64,000 nt of DNA, taken from positions 62,001-126,000 of the forward strand of contig NZ_CP096257.1 in NCBI RefSeq assembly GCF_011516635.5, in the 5' to 3' direction. Each line of letters starts with the position of its first letter. Position 1 is the stretch's first letter. This DNA is from Bradyrhizobium barranii subsp. apii. Its GTDB lineage: Bacteria; Pseudomonadota; Alphaproteobacteria; Rhizobiales; Xanthobacteraceae. A program made the position numbers and the translations under genes. The notes under the pieces are model-generated. The model saw only the letters and a program-made list of their open reading frames with translations, was not told the DNA's origin and did no database searches. Of this stretch, positions 25,973 through 35,240 are shown in pieces.

Positions 25973-27256
25973 ATGCCTGACAAGTCGGACCTTGCCTATT
26001 CAGCGATCGGAGCCGCTTTTAGCGACGACGACATAAAGGATCTCGTCAAAAGGTCGACCGGAATTCCTATTACCGATTTAGTGGGTGAAAGAGATCCTCC
26101 AAAAAAGAAGATCGAGAAAGTCGTCGAGTTCCTGAGGGATCGTGGTAACCAACGCTGGTTGTTGACGCGGGTGATGTTTCACGCGACTGCAGGGGACATG
26201 GTTCGGCAGAAAATAGTGGACGCCTTCCCCGAGACCTTGATTGGATTGCCGAAAGCAGGCGATCACGTTACGCGCGCTCTGGCCTACTTATCGAAGGTGC
26301 TAAGCGTGCCGCTTCCACGGGAGGTGAAATATAGGCTGCTTCCAAGCCGACGAAGCTTTGCCCGGATGCCGAAGTGTGTCATCGCGCTGTTCGCCTATAA
26401 GACGCTGCAAGAATGTCTTCTCAGGCTTTTGTTCACATTGAATGCGAATGAAGCGCTTTTGGCCAACCGGGCTGAAGGCGTCACGCCAGAACTAAGAAGC
26501 GTAGCCGACCACATAGATCAGGCGATCGAACAAGTTCCACAAACTCTTTCGCTGCTCGATGCCGACTCCCCACCGATTAGCGAAGGCGAGCTTGCTAAGC
26601 TGGAGCAGTTCGCAGCGTCACTCCGTACCTCGGCTGATGCGCCGGAGAATGCCGTCGTTGTCATCGAAAATTTGCAGCGACTGGTCAGAAGGAGCCTCTC
26701 GCAGTTGAACAATGACATATTCAAGCTCGTTCAGGACCTCTCTTTCGATGCCCTGACGGACGAGCTTCCCTCGAGACTTCAGCACATTCAGGACAGCACG
26801 GAATTCCAGGAGTTGGTGCAGGCCATCCGCGATGTCACAGCAACCATTCTTGCGCGCTCACTTAAGAGCAGGATGTGGCAGGACGCCGAGGCAAATATGG
26901 CCCTCATTAGCAAGTACTTCATCCTTCCGGATGACGTCACGAGCATAGCGGACGACTGGCTTACCGTTCGTGAGCGCATCGACTGGCTGGCGGCACTGGA
27001 GCCAGACGAAGGGTGGGCTGACGAGGCGAAGAAATATGCTCTCGAAATCGACAACGAATTCTGCCGGGAAAAGAAGCTGGACGACAACGTCAGACTACAT
27101 TTTGAAGCCTATCGGGCCTGGTTCAGGGGGCCATTTCTTAAAATCGACGATACGACGAGAATGGATTTCGGGTCGTTGTACCTGTTGGGCGGCCCGTTCA
27201 GGCAAATATTGAACGAGCTTTCCAATGACCCACGAACATCAGGCGATACCGTCTAG
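25973..27256 (+). CDS. EAD-like adaptor with long helical domain
   Basis: A 427-residue protein. The first 90 residues (FSDDDIKDLVKRSTGIPI, VGERDPPKKKIEKVVEFL, GDMVRQKIVDAFPE) align by eye with the adaptor of the preceding EAD-trypsin protein: STG, VGE, the Leu-rich helix and the VR.KIV..FPE end recur in the same order. The rest is alpha-helical and probably coiled (SPPISEGELAKLEQFAASLR; AVVVIENLQRLVRRSLSQLN), without catalytic motifs. GAGGAG precedes the ATG. The 3' end overlaps the next gene by 32 bases. It is likely a scaffold or sensor that brings the trypsin to a partner through adaptor-adaptor contact; that role is inferred from the shared domain. Confidence 0.82.
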   Translation: MPDKSDLAYSAIGAAFSDDDIKDLVKRSTGIPITDLVGERDPPKKKIEKVVEFLRDRGNQRWLLTRVMFHATAGDMVRQKIVDAFPETLIGLPKAGDHVTRALAYLSKVLSVPLPREVKYRLLPSRRSFARMPKCVIALFAYKTLQECLLRLLFTLNANEALLANRAEGVTPELRSVADHIDQAIEQVPQTLSLLDADSPPISEGELAKLEQFAASLRTSADAPENAVVVIENLQRLVRRSLSQLNNDIFKLVQDLSFDALTDELPSRLQHIQDSTEFQELVQAIRDVTATILARSLKSRMWQDAEANMALISKYFILPDDVTSIADDWLTVRERIDWLAALEPDEGWADEAKKYALEIDNEFCREKKLDDNVRLHFEAYRAWFRGPFLKIDDTTRMDFGSLYLLGGPFRQILNELSNDPRTSGDTV

Positions 27257-28067
27257 CGAGGCCAGTCGAGATTCTGAGGCTTCGTCATACCAGAGTCTGG
27301 CCGCGCTTCGAGCCGCTCACTCGGCGCTGAGACGTTCGATTTCCGGGTCAACCGATCGGCCCGGTCCCACAAGTCGGGAACAGTTGATCGGATCGTTCTT
27401 GACTGGTGCGCGCAAGGCGGGAGCCTTCATCGCCGACGCTCAAGAGCGGAGGGTTGCGCAAAGCATCTTGGACTTATGGAGTGCTGAACTCGCCGCTTCC
27501 TCGCAAGCTCCATTGGGTGAATTTGAATCGGTGCTGTTGGCGCCGTTTGACGCAACTCAAAAGCGCGACGAGCGCGATGAGGCTGCTGCGGCTAATAACA
27601 AGGATGATCAGCACGCGCTCATTCGACTTGCGGCCATGGCACGGCAGTGGCGCGACTCCGATAAGCAGTCCGGCTATCTCTTGACGGGCGCGACGATTGA
27701 GGAAGCCGCTCGGTTTAAGAACCGAGACCGAAATCTCGATATGTTCATCAAGGCGAGCGAGGATGCGAGAGAAAGACGCAAGCGTAACATTGCCTATGCC
27801 GTCCTGACTGCTTTAGCGGTGCTTGGATCTCTGGCGACGGTGTTCATTTCGCAATTCTTCGCCCTTCCACAAACCAGCAAGTCGTGGATCCACACGATCA
27901 AAGTGACAACCTCAAGCGAAACTCAGATACAACGTCTCTGGTGGCTTGAACTCTCCCAACCGTGGTCGCCACCATACGACTTTTCCGGAACGGAAAAACT
28001 TGCGAACATCCATTACCCGGAACTTGAATTGAAGGCGGGGATGTCCCGGGTTCTGTTGAATTTCTGA
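27225..28067 (+). pseudogene. Membrane/pentapeptide/TPR protein, 5' part (split by IS256)
   Basis: The authentic coding sequence runs from the ATG at 27225 to base 28036, where the IS256-family element begins; the last codons to 28067 belong to the element. The N-terminal 150 residues are helical (SLAALRAAHSALRRS; AGAFIADAQERRVAQSILDL). One membrane segment, AYAVLTALAVLGSLATVFIS, lies near residue 195. Removing the IS and one 9-base duplication joins ELELKA to PNFSTVEF in frame with the part at 29475-30621, giving a protein of about 650 residues. The 5' end overlaps the upstream gene, typical of an operon. Confidence 0.85.
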
Positions 28068-29465
28068 AGAGGTCGGCGTTGCCCACCTTGAGCCGGTAGG
28101 CTCGGGGTGCTGATTCCACAAAGGAGAGCAACGCCATGACGAGAGATATCACACCGGCTGGTTGGCCGGCGACCGGGGCTGTGGAGAAATCATTTGCGGA
28201 AGTGCGAGCGAGCTTCGATCGGTTCTGCCTTGCGGCAGGAATCGAGGCGCTCGGCACGATGATGGAGGCGGATGTGACAGCGGCCTGCGGGCCGCGCCAC
28301 GGTCGTGATGCGGCGCGGCGGGCGCACCGTTGGGGCCGAACGCGGGGGCGGATCGGTTTCCACGGCGGCAAGATCGAGGTCGATCGCCCGCGGGTCCGGG
28401 GCATGGACGGCCGCGAGGTCACGATCCCGAGCTGGGAAACGGCGGCGCAGGAGGACTGGCTCGGTCGCTGGGCGATGAACCTGATGCTGATCAATGTGTC
28501 GACGCGCCGGTTCGGCCGCGCCGTCCGGCTGCCCGAGGGTGACGTGCCGGCACCGCCCGGATCGGGGATTTCGAAGTCGGCGGCCTCGCGGAGGTTCGTG
28601 GCTCTGTCGGCGGCGCGGCTGGCCGACTTCATGGCTGCCGATCTGTCCGCGCTCGACCTTCTGGTGGTCCAAATCGACGGGCTGCATCTCGACGACGATC
28701 TCGTGCTGGTGGCCGCGATCGGGGTTGACGGCGAAGGCAACAAGCATCCGCTGGCGCTGGTGGAAGGGGCGACCGAGAATGCAGCAACGGTTCAGGCCCT
28801 GCTGGACAACCTGGTCTCGCGCGGGCTCGACCCGACGGTGCCAAGACTGTTCATCGCCGACGGCGCGAAGGCGTTGTCGAAGGCGATCCGCCGCACCTTC
28901 GGTTCGGCCGCTGCGATCCAGCGCTGCCAGATCCACAAGGCGCGCAACATCATGGAACGCCTGCCGAAAGAGCATCATGCGGCCACCCGCCGGGTGCTGC
29001 GCCAGGCCTGGGAGCTCGATGACGCCGACAAGGCTGAAAAATTGATCCGCAATCTCGCGCGTCGACTCGACCAGCAATGGCCCGGCGTTGCGGCCAGTAT
29101 CCTCGAAGGCCTCGACGAAATCCTGACTGTCGTCCGGTTGAAGTTGCCGAAGGAGCTTCGCCGATCGCTCGCCTGTACCAATATCGCCGAGAACATGATG
29201 GGCACCATTCGCCGCGTCACGCGCAACGTTAAACGCTGGCGGGATGCCGGTATGGCCTTGCGATGGGTCGCGGCCGGTATGATCGAGGCCAACAAGGGCT
29301 TCCGACGATTGAAGGCGCATAAGCAATTGTCGGTTCTGCGTGCGGCCCTTCAAGCTCACCACGATCGCATGACAATCAAGTCCGTTGCCCACGTCACGAG
29401 GGCTGCGTAATATTCATTCCGGCAACGTCGACCCGACGTAGTTCAACAGCGATCGGGACATCCCC
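28037..29465 (+). mobile_element. IS256-family insertion sequence with 9-bp target duplication
   Basis: A 1429-bp element. The ends are GGGGATGTCCCGGGTTCTGT at 28037 and, read inward on the other strand, GGGGATGTCCCGATCGCTGT ending at 29465. The target duplication ATTGAAGGC is intact at 28028-28036 and 29466-29474. Intact ends, an intact duplication and an intact transposase indicate recent insertion. Confidence 0.95.
28136..29410 (+). CDS. IS256-family (mutator-type) transposase
   Basis: A 424-residue transposase. The DDE residues are expected in LLVVQIDGLHLDDD (about 185), RLFIADGAKALSK (about 245) and the Glu in CTNIAENMMGTIRR (about 360); the CQIHKARN segment that marks the family is at about 272. 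GGAG lies ahead of the ATG. It sits alone in its element and is inserted sense to the interrupted operon gene, so transcription into the downstream genes might continue through it. Confidence 0.95.
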   Translation: MTRDITPAGWPATGAVEKSFAEVRASFDRFCLAAGIEALGTMMEADVTAACGPRHGRDAARRAHRWGRTRGRIGFHGGKIEVDRPRVRGMDGREVTIPSWETAAQEDWLGRWAMNLMLINVSTRRFGRAVRLPEGDVPAPPGSGISKSAASRRFVALSAARLADFMAADLSALDLLVVQIDGLHLDDDLVLVAAIGVDGEGNKHPLALVEGATENAATVQALLDNLVSRGLDPTVPRLFIADGAKALSKAIRRTFGSAAAIQRCQIHKARNIMERLPKEHHAATRRVLRQAWELDDADKAEKLIRNLARRLDQQWPGVAASILEGLDEILTVVRLKLPKELRRSLACTNIAENMMGTIRRVTRNVKRWRDAGMALRWVAAGMIEANKGFRRLKAHKQLSVLRAALQAHHDRMTIKSVAHVTRAA

Positions 29466-29466
29466 A

Positions 29467-30621
29467 TTGAAGGCGCCGAATTTCTCGACCGTAGAATTCA
29501 CCAACGTCAATTTGGCGAAGGCACAATTGCCCTCCGCCTCATTCGCCGGAAGTTCGATCAACATTGGAAGCGCGAATCAACAAAGCGAGAGCGTTAAATG
29601 GTATGACTTTAGGCGGTGGTTTCGTACCGCAAACGGCGGACTGGACCGGAGCAAGCCGTGGAATGAATTTAGCAGCGCTAGACTCAAATTTTCCCAATAC
29701 AGAGACGCTAAGATCTTTACGACATCGTTCGCTGGCGCCGATCTCTATCGGGCCGTATTTGATCGAGCATTGCTTTGCGACGTGAACTTTTCCAATGCCG
29801 ATCTCCAAAAGGCCTCATTCTGGGGAGCAACGCTGGATGATCGCACCTATGGCTGGCTCAGGAAGACGGCCTGGTGGGTCGCCGTCGGATGGAATTCACA
29901 CGACTTTGAAAAACTACTCAACCCTCAAAATGAGAGTCAACCAGATCTGAGAACCCAGTCCGTAGGTCACTCGCCAGCGAGTACGGCACAGGCTCAGGCT
30001 ATTAGGCAAGCTCTGAGGAATTCCGAACGCTTCCGCAAAGAGATTGTGCAACCCATCGCAGACGCAAGCGCTGGCACGTTTGAGCGCGCGCTGGCGCTAA
30101 ATGATATGGCGTGGACGCTGACTACGTGGGGAATCGACAGAGAAATCTCGCAACAAACGCCGACGTCGTGCAACGCCGTAGCCGATGCGAATGATCCGCT
30201 TGATGCCGCGCGGGAAGCAATCTGCATTATCGAAGACTTAAAACGGCAGGGAAGCCAGGACAAGGATTACGATTACTGGCTCTCAACCTTCCGTGACACG
30301 CAAGCGTATATCCTCATGCAGACGGATCGGATGCCTGAAGCCAAGGCCCTTTATGAAAAGGATAAGGAGCGCACCGAAAAAGATGGTGGGATGCTATTTC
30401 GATACGCCATTACGTTATTCGCTGTCGGCAACGAAAGGGAGGCGGCTGAGAGCTTCGATAAAGCCATTAAGGGCATGAATTACGTGCCGAGTGACGAGCT
30501 TCAAAACTTGAGGCGTCGCATACCCCTCAGCGTCAAACAAATGGTTTATGATGCAATCGACATGGCGTATCCCGTCCCAAAGCCAACTCGAAGTTGTCAA
30601 TCGAGGGCGAAGCCGAATTAG
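29467..30621 (+). pseudogene. Membrane/pentapeptide/TPR protein, 3' part (split by IS256)
   Basis: Authentic sequence restarts at 29475. Residues up to about 125 show pentapeptide-repeat character (A/N-x-L/F pattern: FTNVNLAKAQLPSASFAGSS, TSFAGADLYRAVFDRALL, VNFSNADLQKASFWGATL). The second half is TPR-like helical hairpins (ALALNDMAWTLT, TFRDTQAYILMQTDRMPEAK, RYAITLFAVGNEREAAESFD). It continues the protein begun at 27225. A TTG at 29467 could in theory restart translation, but the membrane segment would be missing. The intact protein probably displayed a repeat surface at the membrane for protein contacts. Confidence 0.8.
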
Positions 30622-30829
30622 ACTCGCTCATCAACGCGTTGGAGCTACGTTTCAAAGCGGATGTCGGCGAAAACAGCACTCCGAGTTGGGTGCCAAGATT
30701 CTCCGGTCAAATTAGAGTCAGTGCGAGTTCATCGTCTGCGTTTTCGCGTGACCCGCGGGCGGCTGTTGACGTCAGTTTATGATCATGTGGCATGTTGCGC
30801 CCTAACTTAGACAAAGCCAGGAGGATACG

Positions 30830-31966
30830 ATGGATCAACTTGTTTTCGTACATGGCGTCAACACCCGCAAAGATGCAGGATATGGTCTGGAGGTCGAAAA
30901 TCGCGATAGGCTCTTCAAGGAGACGGCGTGGGCGGGAGCGCCTGTCAACATCCACAACGTCTACTGGGGCGACTTGGCCGCGCAATTCGGTTACGATCTT
31001 GCTTGCCTGCCAAGCAACGGTCCAAAGTCGGCGAGTTTCGGTTTACTCGGCGGAATTGCGACGCCTGGCGCCGTTGTACAAGCTCAGCCATTAAGCAGTC
31101 TTGCCTCAACCGACTTCGGAGCCACGGTCGACGCGATTTTCGTTACCATGATCGAAGAGTCCGAGGCCGCCGGCAAGCCGCTGACAGACGACCAAATCGC
31201 GAAGTTTCGGGCCGCGGGCGAATACGCGGTGAATAATGCGGCCGTCCCTCCTTCTTGGGCCACTGGAGCGTCTTCGGATCAGGTGATCGTCTCGGAATTG
31301 CGCAAACGGGTCGCCCCGAGTGGAGCCGCGTCCTTCGGATTGGGCGATGACATCGCCAGTGCGGCTAAATCGCTTGCGGACCGAGCACGCAACTTGGTGT
31401 CATCCGGTATCGCACCGATCATTCGCGATGAAGCGAGTCCTCTCGTGGCGCGCTTTCTCGGTGATATCGTCGTCTACCTATATGACCGTGGAACGCCGTC
31501 GAAGCGAACGAAGATCCGTGAAATCGTTGCCGCCGATGTAAACGCGGCGGCGATTGAAGCCAAGAAGCAAAGCAGCAAAGTTGTACTTATAGGACACAGC
31601 CTAGGAGGCGTTATTCTGCGTGACATGCTTGGAGATCCGTCGTCTGGCCTAGACCAGAACATCAAGATCGATCTGTTGGCGACAGTTGGATCGCAGCCCG
31701 GTCTTTTCCAGGAGATGAGCTTGCTGGGAAACGCGACGAAGGCGCCGCAGAAAGTGCAGCTTGTCCCTTCGATCGGCTCGTGGTGGAACGTTTATGACCC
31801 CGTCGATTTGCTATCGTTCCGCTGCGCACCTATGTTTCAAGATGTGCTCGACTTCGAGTTCAGTTCGGTAACTGGGCTCATCAATGCGCATACAAGTTAT
31901 TTCAAACGCCCTCGCTTTTACGCGCGATTGCACGAGCGCCTCAAGGAAATCGGTATCGGCGCATGA
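30830..31966 (+). CDS. Alpha/beta-hydrolase (lipase/esterase-like)
   Basis: A 378-residue enzyme with the N-terminal strand DQLVFVHGVNTR and the nucleophile elbow GHSLGG (Ser257). The likely acid Asp is in NVYDPVDLLSF (about 330) and the likely His in NAHTSYF (about 354). This arrangement resembles lipases and PGAP1-type acyl hydrolases. No signal peptide is visible. An AGGAGG-type site lies ahead of the ATG. The caspase start overlaps its stop (ATGA, 31963-31966), so the two are translationally coupled. It may be an effector acting on lipids or an accessory that processes a modified partner; the substrate is not evident. Confidence 0.85.
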   Translation: MDQLVFVHGVNTRKDAGYGLEVENRDRLFKETAWAGAPVNIHNVYWGDLAAQFGYDLACLPSNGPKSASFGLLGGIATPGAVVQAQPLSSLASTDFGATVDAIFVTMIEESEAAGKPLTDDQIAKFRAAGEYAVNNAAVPPSWATGASSDQVIVSELRKRVAPSGAASFGLGDDIASAAKSLADRARNLVSSGIAPIIRDEASPLVARFLGDIVVYLYDRGTPSKRTKIREIVAADVNAAAIEAKKQSSKVVLIGHSLGGVILRDMLGDPSSGLDQNIKIDLLATVGSQPGLFQEMSLLGNATKAPQKVQLVPSIGSWWNVYDPVDLLSFRCAPMFQDVLDFEFSSVTGLINAHTSYFKRPRFYARLHERLKEIGIGA

Positions 31967-33219
31967 GCCTCGTCTACGAGAGACAAATCACCGGGCCGGC
32001 GACCCATGCATTCGTCATTGGAGTCGGCTCCTATCCCTACGCGAAGCCCGGAGTCTCACCCTTCGGACCGAACACGCCTCTGGCACTTTCCAACGTGCCA
32101 GACCTCGATAGCGCGCCAGTCGGCGCCAAACTATTCTGCGACTGGTTGATCGGCCATGCGGATGGTCTGCCGGCACCCCTCGGGAGCGTGCATCTCGCGT
32201 TGTCGGCGCCGCCCACGGCGCCAACATCGGCGTCTCAGTATGAATGGAAGGGGCGGTTAGCGGATGCATCGGCCATTGATCCCCGCGGAAATTCGACCGC
32301 AATATCGTCGACGGATGGTGCCTCAATCCAACAAGACGGGACCGATTGGTCCCAGCGACTTCTGGCCGTTCCAAACCAAGTCGCCATGTTTTACATCTGC
32401 GGGCACGGTGCGGCGGTGCCCACGCGATCGGTTGTATTACTGTCGGATGTTGCCGGGGGACCTATCGCTACGAGCACTCCTTGGCAGTCTCATGTTGATG
32501 TACAGTATCTCGCGGGTGTCTTGTCTCGCCAAGCGGAACTCCGGGAGGGCTATCTCTTCGTTGACGCCTGTCAGGAACTTATCACCGACGTAGTGCTTGG
32601 CCAGATCGATTCATCCGGGGGCATCGGTGACACGCTGCGATTCTATCCCCAAAGTGTTGCGGCGACAAAGAACAAAGTGCTGCTGCTGGTGCCCGGACCG
32701 ATGGGGCAGTTGACCTATGACGACGGCCAAGGCGGTGGAGGACGCTTTACCCAAGTTCTTGTTGAAGCGCTAAACGGAGCCGGGGCAAGAAACTACACGG
32801 GTTCTGGACAATGGGGCGTGCTGCTGGACGGTCTTCCGCGAGCAATGAACACACTCTATCGGTTGCGCGGCTGGCCCTTGGACGCGTTCGACCCGACACC
32901 GATCAGGTCGCTCGTGACTTCCGGCCCGATCGTGAGATATCAGACCCCACCCGAGGTACCGTTTGCCGTGATGCTCGATCCGGCCATCGCTATCAGCCAA
33001 GCCGACCGGGTTTGCCTGCGGGACGCAGCCAATAATGTGATCGTCGCTCGCGCCGATCAAGCCGAACAGTGGATCGGAAAGGCGCAGGCGCGCATGGACT
33101 TGTGCTACGTCCAAGCGACTTTCAATAGACCTAACGTACCCTATCAGTCGCAATCGCTGACGCGGGTAGACTTGTCGGAAATGCGAGTCGACCCGGTCCT
33201 TCTCCACCGAGTGACATGA
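31963..33219 (+). CDS. Caspase-like cysteine protease (C14), second copy
   Basis: A 418-residue protein with catalytic His148 in MFYICGHGAA and Cys203 in YLFVDACQEL, preceded by the HAFVIGVGSYPY strand. It is related to the caspase at 13512-14708 (shared FVIGVG, APLGSVxLxLS, CGHG and DAC strands) but clearly diverged. Residues 310-400 resemble the beta-rich C-terminal part of that protein. It overlaps both neighbours by four bases, with the hydrolase upstream and the 674-residue protein downstream, so the three form a tight translational unit. Confidence 0.92.
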   Translation: MSLVYERQITGPATHAFVIGVGSYPYAKPGVSPFGPNTPLALSNVPDLDSAPVGAKLFCDWLIGHADGLPAPLGSVHLALSAPPTAPTSASQYEWKGRLADASAIDPRGNSTAISSTDGASIQQDGTDWSQRLLAVPNQVAMFYICGHGAAVPTRSVVLLSDVAGGPIATSTPWQSHVDVQYLAGVLSRQAELREGYLFVDACQELITDVVLGQIDSSGGIGDTLRFYPQSVAATKNKVLLLVPGPMGQLTYDDGQGGGGRFTQVLVEALNGAGARNYTGSGQWGVLLDGLPRAMNTLYRLRGWPLDAFDPTPIRSLVTSGPIVRYQTPPEVPFAVMLDPAIAISQADRVCLRDAANNVIVARADQAEQWIGKAQARMDLCYVQATFNRPNVPYQSQSLTRVDLSEMRVDPVLLHRVT

Positions 33220-35240
33220 TGCCAAAGGTTACCATAGAGCCGCCAAAGGAGGCCGGAGTTGTACGTATCGGCGTGTTCGGTCCAGACGGGCACGTGCTCG
33301 TACAGCCTCGGTTGGTCCTTCCAACGGGTACGTTCGAATTCGATGCGCCGAAACCCGGAACCTACACGGCGAGTCTGGAATCGCTCGGCACGGGGCAGGT
33401 CTTATGGAACTTTCCGGTAGCATCGGACAATTCGATGCTACAGGCTCCTCGGCTCGATTCCCTGCGGCTTCAGCGTTCCCAGAGTGCGGGCGCACGCCCC
33501 ATTGTGCCGGTGTCGGGGGAGATCGCGGCGATCGAACTCGGTGAAGATGGGCCGCTGGTGCCGGCCCCGGTTCGCCCGGCGCCCGCCGCGGCAACCGCCC
33601 CAGCCGCGCCCACCCTCAATACGCAGGCTGAAGCCCGCCGCGACTACGAACTGGCGCTGCAGGTCGGCAACAGGAGCGCGCTCAACGCGTTCCTCGCGCA
33701 GTATCCTGACGGCTTCTACGCCAGCCTTGCCAAGCTTCAGCTCGACAAGATCGCCGGGGCCGACCATCTCCAGACATTGCCCAACATACTTCAAACGCAC
33801 GCCGTTGCGTCGGCAAGTCGATCCGACGACGGCAATCTGTCAGCAGGCTCCACCATGAGTTTTAATCCCAGTCCCGGGGCGGCCTACAGTCTCGGCCTGT
33901 CCTATGACAGCCAGCCGCTTCGTTATGGCGGATGGCGCCCCTTCGCAGAGAGTATCGTGAAGACTCGCCGTACCGATTCGGGAGACGTCGAAGTCGTATT
34001 TGATCGCGGTGACAAACTTCCGACCGCCAATTCAGGAGCGCGCCTAAGACTTTCGTTTGCAATCGAGGCCAACCGTGTTCAGCGCATACTCGTTCCTCTG
34101 TTCGCCGGAGGTGTCAAAGTCGTACTCCGCACGATGGAGGCTCCCTATCTCAGCAGCGATACGCTGAGCATCGTTCCGGCCCGCCCGGAGACGCATGCTC
34201 TACTTCAGGCGCTAACTTCCAATTCGACCGAAATCGCTACCGGCATCTGGAACGAAATTGGGCATGGCCCTGCCCATCTGGCCCGCTACGCGAGCGCGGA
34301 CATTAGCGACGATCCGTGGGTCTCGGTGGCGGTAGGCGTGTTGATGTTGCGACTAGGTTGGCTCCACCACAACGACTACTGGCTCGAGGAATTAGCACGT
34401 AACCACCCTTGGATTGCGGACGCATCTATTCTCGCGGCTCATCAACGTCTCGCGCAAACGCCGCCTGACGTGGATGGAGCCATTGAACATCTGCAGCAGG
34501 CTCGCCGAGTCGGCGCCGTCTATTTTTTCGAAGCCAACCGGCTCCAAGGCGATCTGCTGGTTGCGCTGGCGGCTGACGGTCCGGACGAAATTCATCGCGG
34601 GCTCGCTGCCGTGGAACTAGCGCACTGGCGGACCAACCTCGCGAACCAAGTTCAAGTGGGTGCCTTCTTCTCATGGCTCATGACGCGGGGGGCGCGCACT
34701 CGCGGTGGTCTCGATCAACGTTACAGCACCATTCTCGATAGCGGTCGCCTAACGCGTCAAAATAGACACGTTGACGTGCTTTCCAGTCTTTCTGTCATCG
34801 ACGCGGCCGGCGCTTCGCGTGTCGCTGGCGCGGTCCGGCGTCACGAGCCCGTCAGATTGGTTGCAAAGGGCAAGCTAGGTTCTGCAAAGCTGGCGCAGCA
34901 AGTAGCGATCTCCGGGACGATTTTCGCTGACGGGCGCAGCATGTCGGCCGCGCAATTGCGTCTGAGACGCGGCGGCGAGGTGCTTCTGGTGACACAAAGA
35001 GACGTAAGTTCCGAACAGCTGATCCTGGAATTCGCCAAGGCCAGGATAGATGGCGTTGATTACCCGCTGAAGGAGATGTCGGACGTCGCCATCATAAATG
35101 AACTCAGGGCCTTCGATTCGCCCATCGTTTGGGTCGTCATCGGACTGAGATGGAAAAAAGCGAGGGCGGCGTTCGAGGCGGTCGCGCTGCTCGGGAAGGA
35201 CGGTATCGAAATCCATGTGAGCAGGATCCATGGAAGATAA
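33216..35240 (+). CDS. Caspase-partner protein with beta-sandwich and helical domains
   Basis: A 674-residue protein without a recognised catalytic motif. An N-terminal beta-sandwich (VVRIGVFGPDGHVLVQP, about 15-75) is followed by a Pro/Ala linker, a helical hairpin (ARRDYELALQVGNRSALNAF), a beta-rich middle part and a helical segment at about 365-470 (DPWVSVAVGVLMLRLGWLHH, HPWIADASILAAHQRLAQTP). That order and the helical segment resemble residues 1-390 of the 1812-residue trypsin-PLD protein (NPTLAAVAGYFLLSLQHL, LPDGAVINAQYLL), so this may be a free-standing form of the same sensor/scaffold. It overlaps the caspase gene upstream and the Lon-like gene downstream. Confidence 0.75.
   Translation: MMPKVTIEPPKEAGVVRIGVFGPDGHVLVQPRLVLPTGTFEFDAPKPGTYTASLESLGTGQVLWNFPVASDNSMLQAPRLDSLRLQRSQSAGARPIVPVSGEIAAIELGEDGPLVPAPVRPAPAAATAPAAPTLNTQAEARRDYELALQVGNRSALNAFLAQYPDGFYASLAKLQLDKIAGADHLQTLPNILQTHAVASASRSDDGNLSAGSTMSFNPSPGAAYSLGLSYDSQPLRYGGWRPFAESIVKTRRTDSGDVEVVFDRGDKLPTANSGARLRLSFAIEANRVQRILVPLFAGGVKVVLRTMEAPYLSSDTLSIVPARPETHALLQALTSNSTEIATGIWNEIGHGPAHLARYASADISDDPWVSVAVGVLMLRLGWLHHNDYWLEELARNHPWIADASILAAHQRLAQTPPDVDGAIEHLQQARRVGAVYFFEANRLQGDLLVALAADGPDEIHRGLAAVELAHWRTNLANQVQVGAFFSWLMTRGARTRGGLDQRYSTILDSGRLTRQNRHVDVLSSLSVIDAAGASRVAGAVRRHEPVRLVAKGKLGSAKLAQQVAISGTIFADGRSMSAAQLRLRRGGEVLLVTQRDVSSEQLILEFAKARIDGVDYPLKEMSDVAIINELRAFDSPIVWVVIGLRWKKARAAFEAVALLGKDGIEIHVSRIHGR

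Noticed and set aside
28190..29392. Minus-strand frame of about 400 codons
   Set aside because: Exact antisense of the IS256 transposase.
33216..35240. Possible peptidase HxxH-like motif in the 674-residue protein
   Set aside because: The GWLHHNDYWLEE segment has no Glu in the right place and sits in a helical repeat.
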